Positions 19,955-29,027 of a stretch of DNA of 41,867 nt are shown in pieces. This stretch comes from Pseudomonadota bacterium. GTDB lineage: Bacteria > Myxococcota_A > Bradymonadia > Bradymonadales > GCA-2716585. The stretch is from assembly GCA_005804885.1 (NCBI GenBank), contig SYOX01000256.1, positions 1-41,867 of the forward strand, written 5' to 3'. Positions within the stretch are counted from its first letter, which is position 1. Every line of letters starts with the position of its first letter. Below the pieces are notes generated by a model. It saw only the letters and a program-made list of their open reading frames with translations. It was not told where the DNA came from and ran no database searches. The position numbers were made by a program, and so were the translations under genes.

Positions 19955-21183
19955 ACTTCCTGCTCAAGCTCGCGGGCCGCAATGTGACGCGGCAGATCTC
20001 GCGCACGACGCTGTCGATGGTGAGCATCATCGCCGGGGTGGCGGTGATCATCGCCAGCCGGGGGCTGATCCGGGGGCTGAACGAGAACATCGTCCGGGCG
20101 CAGATCGACGCGGTCAGCGGGCACCTGGTGGCGACCCCGGCCGATTACCCCACCGCGGGCGTACAGCACCCCATCGATCACCTGCTGGAGTTGTCGCCGC
20201 CGGCCACCGAATGGCTGAACAAAAATACAGTTACCTGGACACGGCGAGTGATGTTCTCCCCGAAGGCGATCAAGGGCCGCGACGCGGTGCGGCTGCGCGC
20301 CTTTGGCTACGATCCGGTGACGGACGAGGCGGTCTTCCCGCGCGACCAGTGGAAGGTCGAGGGGCGCATCCCCGACGGCGCGCAGGAGGGGGTGGTGATC
20401 TCGGTGGGCGTCGCGCGCGTGCTGCAGCTCAAGGTCGGCGACGACCTGCTGCTGGAGACGAGGACGGTGGCTGGCGCGCTCAACGCGCTGGCGCTGCCGG
20501 TGGTCGGGATCGTGCGCACCGGGAACCTGATCGTCGACCGGCTGGGCATCTTCGTACCGGCGCAGACGGTCCAGGCGCTCTTGCGCTCGGGGTCGCTCCA
20601 CTCGCACCTGTGCGTCCGGCTCCAGGATCGTGGCGAGGCCGACGCGGCCGCGGTCGAGCTGCGGCGGGCGCTCGGCGAGGGCGCCAGGGTGCGGACGTGG
20701 GCGCAGGAGGCCGAGGCGATGCTGCAGGTCCAGTCGATCCGGCAGCGGGTGATGGACATGATCGCGCTGGCGATTTTGGCCATCGCGGCGGCGGGCATCG
20801 CCAACACGGTCTTGATGGCGGCCTACGAGCGGACGCGGGAGATCGGGACGCTGCGGGCGATGGGCATGACGCGCGGCGCCATCGTCGCGCTCTTCATGAT
20901 CGAGGGGCTGCTGATGGGGGCGGGCGGCGGCGCCATCGGCGGGCTGCTCGGCGGCGCGCTGGTCTACCACTACAGCGAAAAGGGCGTCGACCTGAGCGGC
21001 TTCCTGGAGGGGGCCGGGGAGGCGGCCGAGAGCTTGAGTTTTTCGGCCACGCTCTATCTGGAGCACTCGCCCTCGACCATCGCCTGGGCGGTGGCCTTCG
21101 GCGTCGTGATCGCGGCGGCCGCGTCCGTCTACCCGGCGCTGCTGGCCTCGCGGCTGGAGCCCGCCGACGCCGTGAGGGGTTGA
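19951..21183 (+). CDS. ABC transporter permease, FtsX/LolC family (first)
   Basis: A 410-residue inner-membrane permease with the MacB/LolC topology: one N-terminal membrane helix (residues 20-45), a periplasmic domain of about 220 residues, then three C-terminal helices. The FtsX-type conserved block is ANTVLMAAYERTREIGTLRA, followed by MGMTRGAI, the cytoplasmic coupling region. The ATG at 19951 is chosen because it overlaps the ATPase stop (ATGA) and begins at the expected MNFLLKLAGRN; the open frame upstream is a shadow of the ATPase. Pairs with the second permease to form a heterodimer, as LolC and LolE do. Confidence 0.9.
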   Translation: MNFLLKLAGRNVTRQISRTTLSMVSIIAGVAVIIASRGLIRGLNENIVRAQIDAVSGHLVATPADYPTAGVQHPIDHLLELSPPATEWLNKNTVTWTRRVMFSPKAIKGRDAVRLRAFGYDPVTDEAVFPRDQWKVEGRIPDGAQEGVVISVGVARVLQLKVGDDLLLETRTVAGALNALALPVVGIVRTGNLIVDRLGIFVPAQTVQALLRSGSLHSHLCVRLQDRGEADAAAVELRRALGEGARVRTWAQEAEAMLQVQSIRQRVMDMIALAILAIAAAGIANTVLMAAYERTREIGTLRAMGMTRGAIVALFMIEGLLMGAGGGAIGGLLGGALVYHYSEKGVDLSGFLEGAGEAAESLSFSATLYLEHSPSTIAWAVAFGVVIAAAASVYPALLASRLEPADAVRG

Positions 21184-21184
21184 G

Positions 21185-22426
21185 ATGGGGTTGTGGCTCA
21201 AGCTGGCGCTGCGCAACGCGGCCCGGAACATCCGCCGCTCGGGGCTGACGGCGCTGACCGTGATCGTGGCGACCGCTCTGTACACCGTCACCTCGGCCTG
21301 GATCCAGGGGATGTTCGGGGGGATGACGACGCAGTTCACCGCCGTCAGCGGGCACATCCGCCTTGTCGACGCGGACTTCGCCGCCCGCGAGGAGCTCCAG
21401 CCGCTCTACGAGAACATCCCGGACGTCGCCCCGCTGCTGGAGGCCGCCCGGGCCACCCCCGGCGTGGTCGCCGCCGAGCCCCGGATCACGACGGGCGTCG
21501 CGCTGACCCGCGACGAGGCGCTCGGTGAGGACTTCGCCCTGCTGGTGGGGGGTACGGACACCTATTATCGCGAGCGCCTCAAGGGCCCGGAGGCGATCGT
21601 CTCGGGGCGCTGGCTCAGCGGCAAGGCCGGGGAGGTGGTGCTGGGCCGGATCACCGCGCGGGACACCGGCAGCGCCGTGGGCGAGGAGATCCTGCTGCTG
21701 GGCCAGACCCAGCACGGCTCGATGGCCCCGATCAACGCCAAGGTCGTCGGCGTCGTCGCCGGCGACGCGATGATGGAGCAGCAGGCCTTCGTGACCCTGG
21801 AGGAGGCCCAGTGGATGCTGGACCTGGAGGGGGGGGCCATGGAGGTGCTGGTCTACGCCGCCTCGCTCGAACCCGAGGACGTGGCCCCCGTAGCCGCCCG
21901 GCTGGCCGCCCTGCCGCAGAGCGGCGCGCTGATCGCCCGCCCCTGGTACACGCAGGACCCCTGGGCGGTCCTGGTCGGGATCATCGACGCGGTGCGCCTC
22001 TTCATCCAACTCCTGATCGTCTTCATCGCCTCGCTGGCCATCTTCAACACGATGACGATGAGCGTCGTCGAGCGCACCGAGGAGATCGGGGTCATGCGCG
22101 CCATGGGCCTGTCCGGCGCAGGCGCCGTGGGCCTCTTCGCCGTCGAGGCCGCCGCCATCGGCGCCGTCGGCGGCGTCCTCGGCGCGGCGCTCGGCGCCCT
22201 GCCCGCCCTCTACCTCCAGATCCACGGCGTCACGCTGGCCGAGGACTTCGCCGAGCGCATGGCCTCCGTCCTGCCCGTCCGCACCACCTTCTACGCCCAG
22301 CTCACCCCGGACATCCTGATCCAGGCCGCGCTGCTGGGCCTGGTCATCGCGCTGCTCGGCGCCCTCATCCCCTCGATGCGCGCCGCCAGCGTCCAACCCG
22401 TCACCGCCATGAGGAGGCGCCAATGA
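21185..22426 (+). CDS. ABC transporter permease, FtsX/LolC family (second)
   Basis: A 413-residue permease with the same topology as its neighbour: N-terminal helix, periplasmic MacB-PCD-like domain, and three C-terminal helices. The conserved coupling block is FNTMTMSVVERTEEIGVMRA followed by MGLSGAGAV. The start is 1 bp after the stop of permease 1. Divergence between the two permeases indicates a heterodimeric transporter instead of a recent duplication. Its stop overlaps the next gene (ATGA). Confidence 0.9.
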   Translation: MGLWLKLALRNAARNIRRSGLTALTVIVATALYTVTSAWIQGMFGGMTTQFTAVSGHIRLVDADFAAREELQPLYENIPDVAPLLEAARATPGVVAAEPRITTGVALTRDEALGEDFALLVGGTDTYYRERLKGPEAIVSGRWLSGKAGEVVLGRITARDTGSAVGEEILLLGQTQHGSMAPINAKVVGVVAGDAMMEQQAFVTLEEAQWMLDLEGGAMEVLVYAASLEPEDVAPVAARLAALPQSGALIARPWYTQDPWAVLVGIIDAVRLFIQLLIVFIASLAIFNTMTMSVVERTEEIGVMRAMGLSGAGAVGLFAVEAAAIGAVGGVLGAALGALPALYLQIHGVTLAEDFAERMASVLPVRTTFYAQLTPDILIQAALLGLVIALLGALIPSMRAASVQPVTAMRRRQ

Positions 22427-23313
22427 AGACCCCCGCCCTGCCCCAGACCGCCCCGCCGATCGCGCGCCGACTCGCCTCGCTGGCCTCCGCCTGCCTGACG
22501 ACCTTCCAGGGCCCCCGCGCCGGGCACGGTCATGGCCGCGCCCTCGCCTCGCTGGCCGCCGCCTGCCTGACGATGACCCTGCTCGCGACCGCCGCGCTGG
22601 CCCAGGGCCCCTCCGACCCGGCCAAGGCGCCGCCCACCGCCGAGGCCCTGCTGGCGGCCATGGACCGCAACCTCCAGTTCGACACCCGCAGCGTCCGCGC
22701 CACCATGACCGTCGACGACGGCCGCGCGACCCGCACCTACCAGATGCAGAGCTTCTCGCGCGGCCTCGACGAGGCCGCCGTCGAGTACCTCTCCCCCGCC
22801 CGGGACAAGGGCACCCGGATGCTCAAGCAGCAGGACAACCTGTGGCTCTTCATCCCGCGCGCCGAGCGCGTCCAGAAGATCTCCGGACACCTGCTGCGCC
22901 AGGGCATGATGGGCTCGGACCTCTCCTACGAGGACTTCATGCAGGCGACCCAGTTCCTCGACCTCTACACCGCCAAGGTCACCGGAGAGGCCACCGTCAA
23001 CGGGCGGCCCTGCTGGAAGCTTGAGGCCACCGCCAAGAACGACACCGTCAGCTACCCCCGCAGAGTCATCCTGATCGACAAGGCCTGGCTGCTCCCCGTC
23101 CAGCAAGAACTCTTCGCCCTCTCCGGGATGCTCCTCAAGACCTGGACCATGTCCGACGTCCGCATGATCCAGGACCGCCCCGTCGCCCACCGGATGGAGT
23201 TCAAGGATCAGGTCCGCAAGGGCTCCACCACCGTCCTGGCCCTGGAAGACGTCCTCTTCGGCGTCAAGCTGGAGGCCGAGGTCTTCAGCCGGCGCTGGCT
23301 TGAGCGCAAGTAA
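22423..23313 (+). CDS. LolA-like outer-membrane lipoprotein-sorting family protein
   Basis: A 296-residue periplasmic protein of the LolA/LolB-fold family annotated as outer-membrane lipoprotein-sorting protein (PF17131). The mature part, from about residue 55, shows the expected elements: LLAAMDRNLQFDTRSVRATM, a half-barrel of strands, WLFIPRAERVQKI, and the DLSYEDF block typical of this subfamily. Members often travel with exporter operons. The N-terminus is odd: the hydrophobic LASLA-x-ACLT segment is duplicated by a 31-bp direct repeat (22471-22501 and 22543-22573), giving a tandem signal-peptide look. GAGGAGG lies before the ATG, which overlaps the permease 2 stop. It likely ferries cargo across the periplasm to the barrel. 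Confidence 0.85.
   Translation: MKTPALPQTAPPIARRLASLASACLTTFQGPRAGHGHGRALASLAAACLTMTLLATAALAQGPSDPAKAPPTAEALLAAMDRNLQFDTRSVRATMTVDDGRATRTYQMQSFSRGLDEAAVEYLSPARDKGTRMLKQQDNLWLFIPRAERVQKISGHLLRQGMMGSDLSYEDFMQATQFLDLYTAKVTGEATVNGRPCWKLEATAKNDTVSYPRRVILIDKAWLLPVQQELFALSGMLLKTWTMSDVRMIQDRPVAHRMEFKDQVRKGSTTVLALEDVLFGVKLEAEVFSRRWLERK
22471..22573. repeat. 31-bp direct repeat inside the signal-peptide region
   Basis: 22471-22501 and 22543-22573 differ at one base and are 72 bp apart (24 codons), duplicating the hydrophobic LASLA-x-ACLT segment in frame. Confidence 0.85.
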
Positions 23314-23352
23314 TACCGCCCAGGTCTGCGATCACCGGCCAGCCACCCAGAC

Positions 23353-25365
23353 TCAGGGGCCGAGGCGGTCCGGGTAGGTCAGGGTCGTGTAGGCGCCCTC
23401 GACCAGCGCCTCGCTCGGGAGCGTGACCGTCACGCCGTCGGGCCAGCGCACCTCCACCGTGTAATCGCAGGGCAGGCCGCCGAGGCCAAAGTGCAGCGCG
23501 CGCATGTCGGTGGAGTTGTAGGTGCCCCGGCTCGTGTGGACCTCGCGGGTCAAGGTGCGGTCGGCGAAGACGATCGAGACGCGAGCGCCGACGCCGTCGC
23601 GGTTGACCTTCAGCCCGTCGCCCCGGACCTCGAAGGCGATCCATCGGTTCAAGTGCCCGAGATCGTTCCGAAAAAGAAAATTGGGGCGCCCCCCTCCGGC
23701 GTCGCGGCCGCCGACGAGCAGGTCCATGTCCCCGTCGCGGTCGATGTCGGACCACGCGTGGTTCTGGGCCTTCTTCATGGTCAGGAGCGTGCGGCAGAAG
23801 CCGCCCGTGTGACAGCTCTCGGTCGAGGCGCAGTCGGCGCTGGTCTCGCACGGGATGCGGCAGCGCTCGGCGAGGCAGCGCTCGGAGGCGGGGCACTGGT
23901 CGTCGGCCGCGCACTCGGCCAGCGAGGCCGCGTCGACGGCGTCGACGGCGTTGACGCCGCTGGAGGGGCCGAGGCTGGCGAAGGTGCCGTCGGAGCGCTG
24001 GTACATCAGGCCAAACCACGACTTCTGGTCCACGGCGTTGTAGCCGCTCTCGTACTTGTTGTCGCGCGAGACGGACAGATCCAGGCGCCCGTCGTTGTCG
24101 AAGTCGACGACGCCGCCGTCGATGTCGCCCTCGTTGAAGGGCAGGCCGCGCGCCTTGAACTCGTTGATGAAGGCGAAGCCGGCCTCGGGGCCCTGGTTGA
24201 TGAGCAGCTGGGTGGGGTCGGACCACTTGCGCAGGTAGTCCGCGTTGACGGGGTGGGAGATGGTCGTCAGGAAGATGTCCATCAGGCCGTCGTTGTTGAC
24301 GTCGCCGCAGTCCAGGCCGAAGCCGTTGGACCCGACATACTCCCCCGGCCCCTTGCCGGGCTCGGGATCGAGGCCGTTGTTGGTCGAGGCCAGGTTGTAA
24401 TTCCCCGTCGCCTGGCTCGCGAAGCCCTTCTCCACAGCCACATCCCGGAAGCCCTCGCCGGTATTCTCATACAGGAAGTTGGCGCCAAGCTCGGTGCTGA
24501 CCGAGTAGGTCGAGACGAAGATGTCCTGATCGCCGTCGTTGTCGAAGTCGCAGGCCACCGAGCCGTTGGAGGGCACCGAGCGGTTGCCGACCAGCAGGCG
24601 CGTCACGTCCTCGAAGGTGCCGTCCCCGCGCCCCCTGAGCAGGCTGTCGGGCGCCAGGAAGCTGGTGTGACCGTGGCCGATGAAGAGGTCGAGCTTCGCG
24701 TCGTTGTCAAAGTCCAGAAAGACGGCGTTGGCCGCGGTCGGAGACAACCTCTCGACGCCGCTGGCGGCCTTGACCGTGAAGACACCTCGCCCGTCGTTGA
24801 GCAGGACCTGATGCGTCTTGCCGTCCAGCGGCACGTCCAGGCCCGCGAAGACGTCCTGATCCCCGTCGTTGTCCACATCCCCGTAGGCAAAAAACCCGGC
24901 CTGCACCGCGCGCAGCCCCGAGGCGTCGCTGAAGTCCTCGAAGGTGCCGTCGCCCTTGTTGATGAAGACGAGGTGATCGAAGGGCACCCCGGCCTGCGGG
25001 TTGGGGAAGAGGCTGTGCGCCACGACCTCATCGAAGCCATCGCCGTTGAGATCGACGAAGCCCAGGCGGCTGTGATCGTTGATGGGGATGGGGATCGGCG
25101 GCGCCGCCACATAGTTGTCCTTGCGGACCCCGCTGGCGTCGGAGATGTCGGTAAAATAGTCGGCCGCAGGCGCCTCCGCCCGCCGAGGCTCGCACCGCTC
25201 CGGCTCCCCCTCCGGCTCACCCTCAGGCGCACCCTCAGGCTCGACGCCGACGAAGCCGCCGTCGCCCTCAGGCTCCCCCTCCGGCTCGCCCCCGACCTCC
25301 TGAGGCCCTCCGCAGCCCGCCACGATCCCCACCACGACCGCCAGCCCCAACATCCACCGCTTCAT
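23353..25365 (-). CDS. FG-GAP/VCBS-repeat lipoprotein with ASPIC/UnbV C-terminus
   Basis: A 670-residue surface lipoprotein. Signal peptide with a canonical lipobox VAGC (Cys18), then a PEGEPEG-type linker. The body has repeated Asp-rich calcium-binding FG-GAP motifs such as DLNGDGFDE, DVDNDGDQD, DFDNDGDQD, DVNNDGLMD and DIDRDGDMD, which fold as a beta-propeller. A Cys-rich insertion of about 40 residues (CAADDQCPASERC...) interrupts the propeller shortly before the end. The last 100 residues match the ASPIC/UnbV domain (VEVRWPDGVTVTLPS). The ATG at 25365 has GGGGGATC upstream. It is convergent with the envelope operon, with 39 bp between stop codons. Probably an extracellular adhesion or matrix protein; the exact role is unknown. 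Confidence 0.88.
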   Translation of the reverse strand: MKRWMLGLAVVVGIVAGCGGPQEVGGEPEGEPEGDGGFVGVEPEGAPEGEPEGEPERCEPRRAEAPAADYFTDISDASGVRKDNYVAAPPIPIPINDHSRLGFVDLNGDGFDEVVAHSLFPNPQAGVPFDHLVFINKGDGTFEDFSDASGLRAVQAGFFAYGDVDNDGDQDVFAGLDVPLDGKTHQVLLNDGRGVFTVKAASGVERLSPTAANAVFLDFDNDAKLDLFIGHGHTSFLAPDSLLRGRGDGTFEDVTRLLVGNRSVPSNGSVACDFDNDGDQDIFVSTYSVSTELGANFLYENTGEGFRDVAVEKGFASQATGNYNLASTNNGLDPEPGKGPGEYVGSNGFGLDCGDVNNDGLMDIFLTTISHPVNADYLRKWSDPTQLLINQGPEAGFAFINEFKARGLPFNEGDIDGGVVDFDNDGRLDLSVSRDNKYESGYNAVDQKSWFGLMYQRSDGTFASLGPSSGVNAVDAVDAASLAECAADDQCPASERCLAERCRIPCETSADCASTESCHTGGFCRTLLTMKKAQNHAWSDIDRDGDMDLLVGGRDAGGGRPNFLFRNDLGHLNRWIAFEVRGDGLKVNRDGVGARVSIVFADRTLTREVHTSRGTYNSTDMRALHFGLGGLPCDYTVEVRWPDGVTVTLPSEALVEGAYTTLTYPDRLGP

Positions 25366-25467
25366 CGGATCCCCCACCACAACGCACCTCGCCCCACCGC
25401 CCGGCGCCGAGGCCGAGATACTAACACCCGCGAACGACGTTCGCGAGAGATCCCCGAAGCGACCCAG

Positions 25468-25972
25468 CGGGTCGACTTCGTTGACGGTCAAGGGGAGATC
25501 GGCGGGTCGACTTCGTTGTCGGGCACGTCGGGATCGTCGAGTCGGCTTCGATGATGTGATCCGCACATTGGCGGTCCCCCCGGGCTCGCGCCCGGGGCTA
25601 CAGCTTGTCCAGGGACGCCCCTTTGGGGCTAGCGACAGGGTGTCAGCGTGCGTGGGGCTTGTCACCCGTGTCGACCTCACCGGAGATGTTGGGGGGTTGG
25701 GAAGCAGGCGTCGCGCAGACTTGAGAGGGTCTGTCGCCTGAAGGTTGACGCCCCCGCGCCAGCCCCGCCGGATGGCGGGGCGTCCCTGGACAAATGCTAG
25801 CCCCGGGCGCGAGCCCGGGGGGACCGCCAACGTGCGGATCGCACCAACGAAGTCGACCCGCCGATCTCCCCTTGACCGTCAACGAAGCCAACTCGCCGAT
25901 CCCGACGTGTGCATCAACGAAGTCGACTCGTTGATCTCTTCGTGCCCGTCAACGAAGTCGACCCGCCGATCC
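25468..25972. repeat. Composite intergenic repeat element, copy 4 (complete)
   Basis: Left array 25468-25556 (reverse 35-bp units), left arm 25558-25636, core 25637-25754, right arm 25755-25842, right array 25843-25972 (almost four forward units). The two arms match over some 60 bp with few mismatches, and both carry a CCCGGGC/GCCCGGG hairpin. The core shares with copies 2 and 3 a GTGTCA...GTGTCACC start, a GGAAGCAGGCGTCG-like middle and a GAGGGTCTGTC end. The right array ends 11 bp before the carboxypeptidase stop codon. Confidence 0.87.
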
Positions 25973-25983
25973 CCAGGGGAGGA

Positions 25984-27660
25984 TCAGGGGTGGACGCTCA
26001 GGCGTCCTCGGCCGGCGCGGCCGGCGATCCACGCGATCTCGACGGGGCCGTGGCCGCGCAGGAGCCACGTCGCGCGGGCGCGATGACCGAGGGCGGGCAG
26101 GCCAGGGTAGATGACGTTGCGGGTGGCGCCGACGCGGCTCTGGCCCCAGCCCTCCAGGTGCTGGAGGGCCTGGGCCGCGGTGCCCTCGACGATCTGGACC
26201 TCGCCGGGGATCAGCGTGGCGGAGACGGCGGGGGAGGCGCCGATCCGGGCGCCGTGGGCGAGGCCGCTGGTGGGGAGGAAGCCGTGGTTCTCCAGGATCA
26301 GCTCCAGGCGCCAGAGGTCGGGGGCCAGGGCTTCGACCGTGGCGGCGGCGGTGACGCGCGGCAGCGCGCGGCGGACGCGATCGATGATGGTGAAGCCCCT
26401 GCGGCACTCCTCGGCCAGCAGCGGCTCGGGGGGGTTGCGGACGGTGCGCAGGTACTCCAGGCCGCCGAGCTCGACGGGGCCAAGCTGGGGGTGTTCGAAG
26501 GGGGTCCAGGGGCGACGCAGGGTGGGGTCCTGGGCGAATCGGGCGATCAGCGCCTGGGTGGCCTCGGGCTCGGGGCGCATGAAGGCGTCGATGGGATTCT
26601 TGACCTCTATCCCCGCGTACTTCATGGGGTTCCACAGCTCAAGGGTGTAGCCTGGGACGCCGAAGATGGTCGCCAGGGTGTCGGCCCAGACGCCTACGGT
26701 CGGGCGCTTCGGGTCGTAGTTGAAGTCGGGGTGGACCTTGAAGACGTCGTAGCCGGTGCCCTCGACGGCGTCGCGGGCCAGCGCCTCCATGAGATCGATG
26801 TCGGGGCGCTCCAGGGGGGTTTCGGCGCGGTAGGGCTGGGTCAGCAGGCAGCCGGTGTAGGTGTGGTTGGTGATGGCCGCGGCGAGGTGGGGGCGGGCGG
26901 CGAAGGCGTCGACGGCGGCGCGGCTCTCGGGCTCGCTCAGGGGGAAGAGGCCGCCGTCCATGCCGAACATCGAGAAGGGCGCCCACGAGCCGGGGAAGTT
27001 GCGGTTGAGGTCCATGCCGTGCTTGAGGGAGGCCTGGGTCCAGCGCGCGCCGTCCCAGCTCAAGAAGAGGCCCTCCTGGGCGACGAAGAAGGCCTCGGAG
27101 GGGTCGTCGTCGATCCGGCGCGGGCGCATGAAGAGGGGCTCGTCGGCGTCGGGGACGCAGGGGCCGGCGGGGTGGCGCCAGCGCATCCAGCGGACGGCGC
27201 CGTCGCCGTCGAGATCCTGAGGGTCGAGGCCGATGCGGACGGCGCCCTCCAGCGGGGGGCGCAGCGTCGAGCGCATGAAGGGGGCGCCCTTGCACAGGGC
27301 GTCGAAGCCATCGGGGCTCAGGCAGGGCAGGATCGTGACGGTGTGGCGGCTGAACCAGGCCAGAGCGGCGGGGTCGGCGTCCAGCAGAGCGGCGATCCAG
27401 CGCGAGGCGCAGAACAGGGCCGCCATGACGCCGGTGAACTCGCTGGCGTGGGTGCCGCCGTCCAGCCAGAAGCCGGGCCTCTCGCCGCGCCCCTCGCCTG
27501 CGGCGCCAAGGGTCAGCGCCCAGATCGGGCGGCCGAAGCGGCTTTGGCCGACGGCGTCGAGCGACACCCAGTCGGGCAGGGACTCGGCGGCCTCGCGGCA
27601 CCACGCGGTGAGCTGGTCAAAGTCCAGATAGCGCTCGCCGCCGTAGGGGGTGAAGGTCAT
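25984..27660 (-). CDS. M14-family zinc carboxypeptidase
   Basis: A 558-residue metallocarboxypeptidase. Zinc ligands: H71 and E74 in GGTHASEF and H266 in NHTYTG. Substrate-binding and structural motifs include MDLNRNFPG (216-224), and the catalytic Glu is E341 in YTLELWN. The catalytic domain covers residues 5-390; the C-terminal 165 residues are a beta-rich domain that the family often adds. No signal peptide is visible, so a cytoplasmic location or non-classical export is likely. The ATG at 27660 has AAGGAC upstream; the open frame continuing to 28107 overlaps the next gene and has no similarity to the family. It would remove C-terminal residues from peptides or peptidoglycan stems; substrate unknown. 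Confidence 0.92.
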   Translation of the reverse strand: MTFTPYGGERYLDFDQLTAWCREAAESLPDWVSLDAVGQSRFGRPIWALTLGAAGEGRGERPGFWLDGGTHASEFTGVMAALFCASRWIAALLDADPAALAWFSRHTVTILPCLSPDGFDALCKGAPFMRSTLRPPLEGAVRIGLDPQDLDGDGAVRWMRWRHPAGPCVPDADEPLFMRPRRIDDDPSEAFFVAQEGLFLSWDGARWTQASLKHGMDLNRNFPGSWAPFSMFGMDGGLFPLSEPESRAAVDAFAARPHLAAAITNHTYTGCLLTQPYRAETPLERPDIDLMEALARDAVEGTGYDVFKVHPDFNYDPKRPTVGVWADTLATIFGVPGYTLELWNPMKYAGIEVKNPIDAFMRPEPEATQALIARFAQDPTLRRPWTPFEHPQLGPVELGGLEYLRTVRNPPEPLLAEECRRGFTIIDRVRRALPRVTAAATVEALAPDLWRLELILENHGFLPTSGLAHGARIGASPAVSATLIPGEVQIVEGTAAQALQHLEGWGQSRVGATRNVIYPGLPALGHRARATWLLRGHGPVEIAWIAGRAGRGRLSVHP

Positions 27661-27685
27661 GGTCGTCCTTGACAAGGCCCGGCGA

Positions 27686-28963
27686 TCAGGCGCGGGCCGT
27701 GGATTCTTGAGTGATCTCGACACCTTCGGCGTCTGCAAGCGCCTCAGCGCCCTCCCCGGTCGGCTCGCCCGGACCCGTCGCGATCTCGGCGCCGGCCGCC
27801 CTCGCGCCCAACCCCTGCGCGATCTCGTTGGCCTCCGCCGCGATCTCGGCAACGGTCGCCCTCGCGCCCAGCTCTTGCCCAATCTCGCCGGCCTCCGCCG
27901 CGATCTCGGCGTCGGTCGCCCTCGCGCCCGGCTCCTGCGCGATCTCGTCGGCCTCTCCCGAGGGCTCGCCTGCGCCCACCTCGATCTCGGCGACGGCCAC
28001 AGCGTCCGAGCCCGCCGAGTCCAGCGCGCCCTCCCCTGCTCCTCCAGGCGGCGCGGCGGCAACCTCCCCTGCCCCGCCGGGTGGCGCGGCGGCGACCTCG
28101 ACGCCATCGGGCTCGATCCTGGCCCTGGCCACCAGCACCTCCTTGCGGCGGTCCCGGAAGGCGATCCGGCCCTCCTCTTGAAGCTCGATGAGCAGGCGCG
28201 TGGAGGCGACGACGCAGGCCGGCAGCAGGAAGAGGTTGAGGATCGGGACGTAGAGGAAGAGGTAGGTGGCCAGCGAAAAACCGTAGACGAGGCTCAGGTT
28301 GCGCCACACGAAGCGCATCTTGTCGCCGAAGGGCCACAGCCGGATGGTCATCGGGTAGTCCAGCGGCGTAAAGGCCAGCATGACCGGCACGATCGTAAAG
28401 CTCACCGCCAGCGCCAGCGCCTGCCCCGCCACGGGGATGAAGCCCAGCCCGAAGCCGACGCCCGTGACCAGGAGCCCCATCGTCGTGAAGATCAGGACGT
28501 GGATGAGCGTGATGCCGATGTTGCGCAGCATCACCCCCCAGTCAAAGGGCGCCTCGAAGCCTGTCTCGATCGCCTCGACCTTCTCCGAGAGCAGCTCCAT
28601 GAAGGGCCCCGCCAGCGGGATGCCCAGCAGCGCCACCAGGACCACGCCCACGGCCCCCAGCACGAGCATCACCAGCCCCCAGGCCACCAACCACAGCGGC
28701 CCCAGCAGCCACGTCACATACCACGCCTCGCCGACCGGCTGGCTCCAGAGCGAGGCCAGGAGATCGTCGGAGTAGCCCACCGAGGCGTAGATCGCGCTGG
28801 CCAGCAGCGCGAAGATGATCGGGATGGGCGGCAGCGCGAACTTCAGCGTCCCAGGGTTCCGCGCCAGGTACGCGATCCCCCGAATGGGCGCCGCGAAACC
28901 CCGCTTGAAGTCCCCGACCCGCCGCGCGCCCCCCTGACCGACCTTCTTGATCGTGCTTCGCAT
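27686..28963 (-). CDS. CysZ/EI24-like membrane protein with repetitive acidic tail
   Basis: A 425-residue inner-membrane protein. Residues 1-285 resemble the EI24/CysZ family (PF07264): N-terminal FKRGFAAPIRGIAYL, a first hydrophobic segment, GIPLAGPFMELLSEKVE, and several more membrane segments ending near residue 280. CysZ imports sulfate in some bacteria; other members have unknown roles. The C-terminal 140 residues are soluble and low-complexity: a tandem AAAPPGGAGE pair, then three 20-residue repeats of the form EIAQ-x-x-GARAT-x-AEIAAEA encoded by 60-bp repeats (about 27777-27956). GGAGGGG lies before the ATG. It precedes the carboxypeptidase gene by 25 bp and probably shares its transcript. 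Confidence 0.82.
   Translation of the reverse strand: MRSTIKKVGQGGARRVGDFKRGFAAPIRGIAYLARNPGTLKFALPPIPIIFALLASAIYASVGYSDDLLASLWSQPVGEAWYVTWLLGPLWLVAWGLVMLVLGAVGVVLVALLGIPLAGPFMELLSEKVEAIETGFEAPFDWGVMLRNIGITLIHVLIFTTMGLLVTGVGFGLGFIPVAGQALALAVSFTIVPVMLAFTPLDYPMTIRLWPFGDKMRFVWRNLSLVYGFSLATYLFLYVPILNLFLLPACVVASTRLLIELQEEGRIAFRDRRKEVLVARARIEPDGVEVAAAPPGGAGEVAAAPPGGAGEGALDSAGSDAVAVAEIEVGAGEPSGEADEIAQEPGARATDAEIAAEAGEIGQELGARATVAEIAAEANEIAQGLGARAAGAEIATGPGEPTGEGAEALADAEGVEITQESTARA
27777..27956. repeat. Three tandem 60-bp repeats coding a 20-residue unit
   Basis: Three in-frame copies of a 60-bp unit in the C-terminal tail of the EI24-like gene; codon-level differences are few, so the duplication is fairly recent. 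Confidence 0.8.
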
Positions 28964-29027
28964 GGCAACAACCCCTCCGCCAGACCGCCCCGGCGCGCCG
29001 CAAGCTACCGCGCCGACCGCGCCGAGT

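Noticed and set aside
25984..28107. Longer carboxypeptidase reading starting at 28107
   Set aside because: The additional 149 residues overlap the EI24-like gene and are low-complexity Arg/Ser/Pro sequence.
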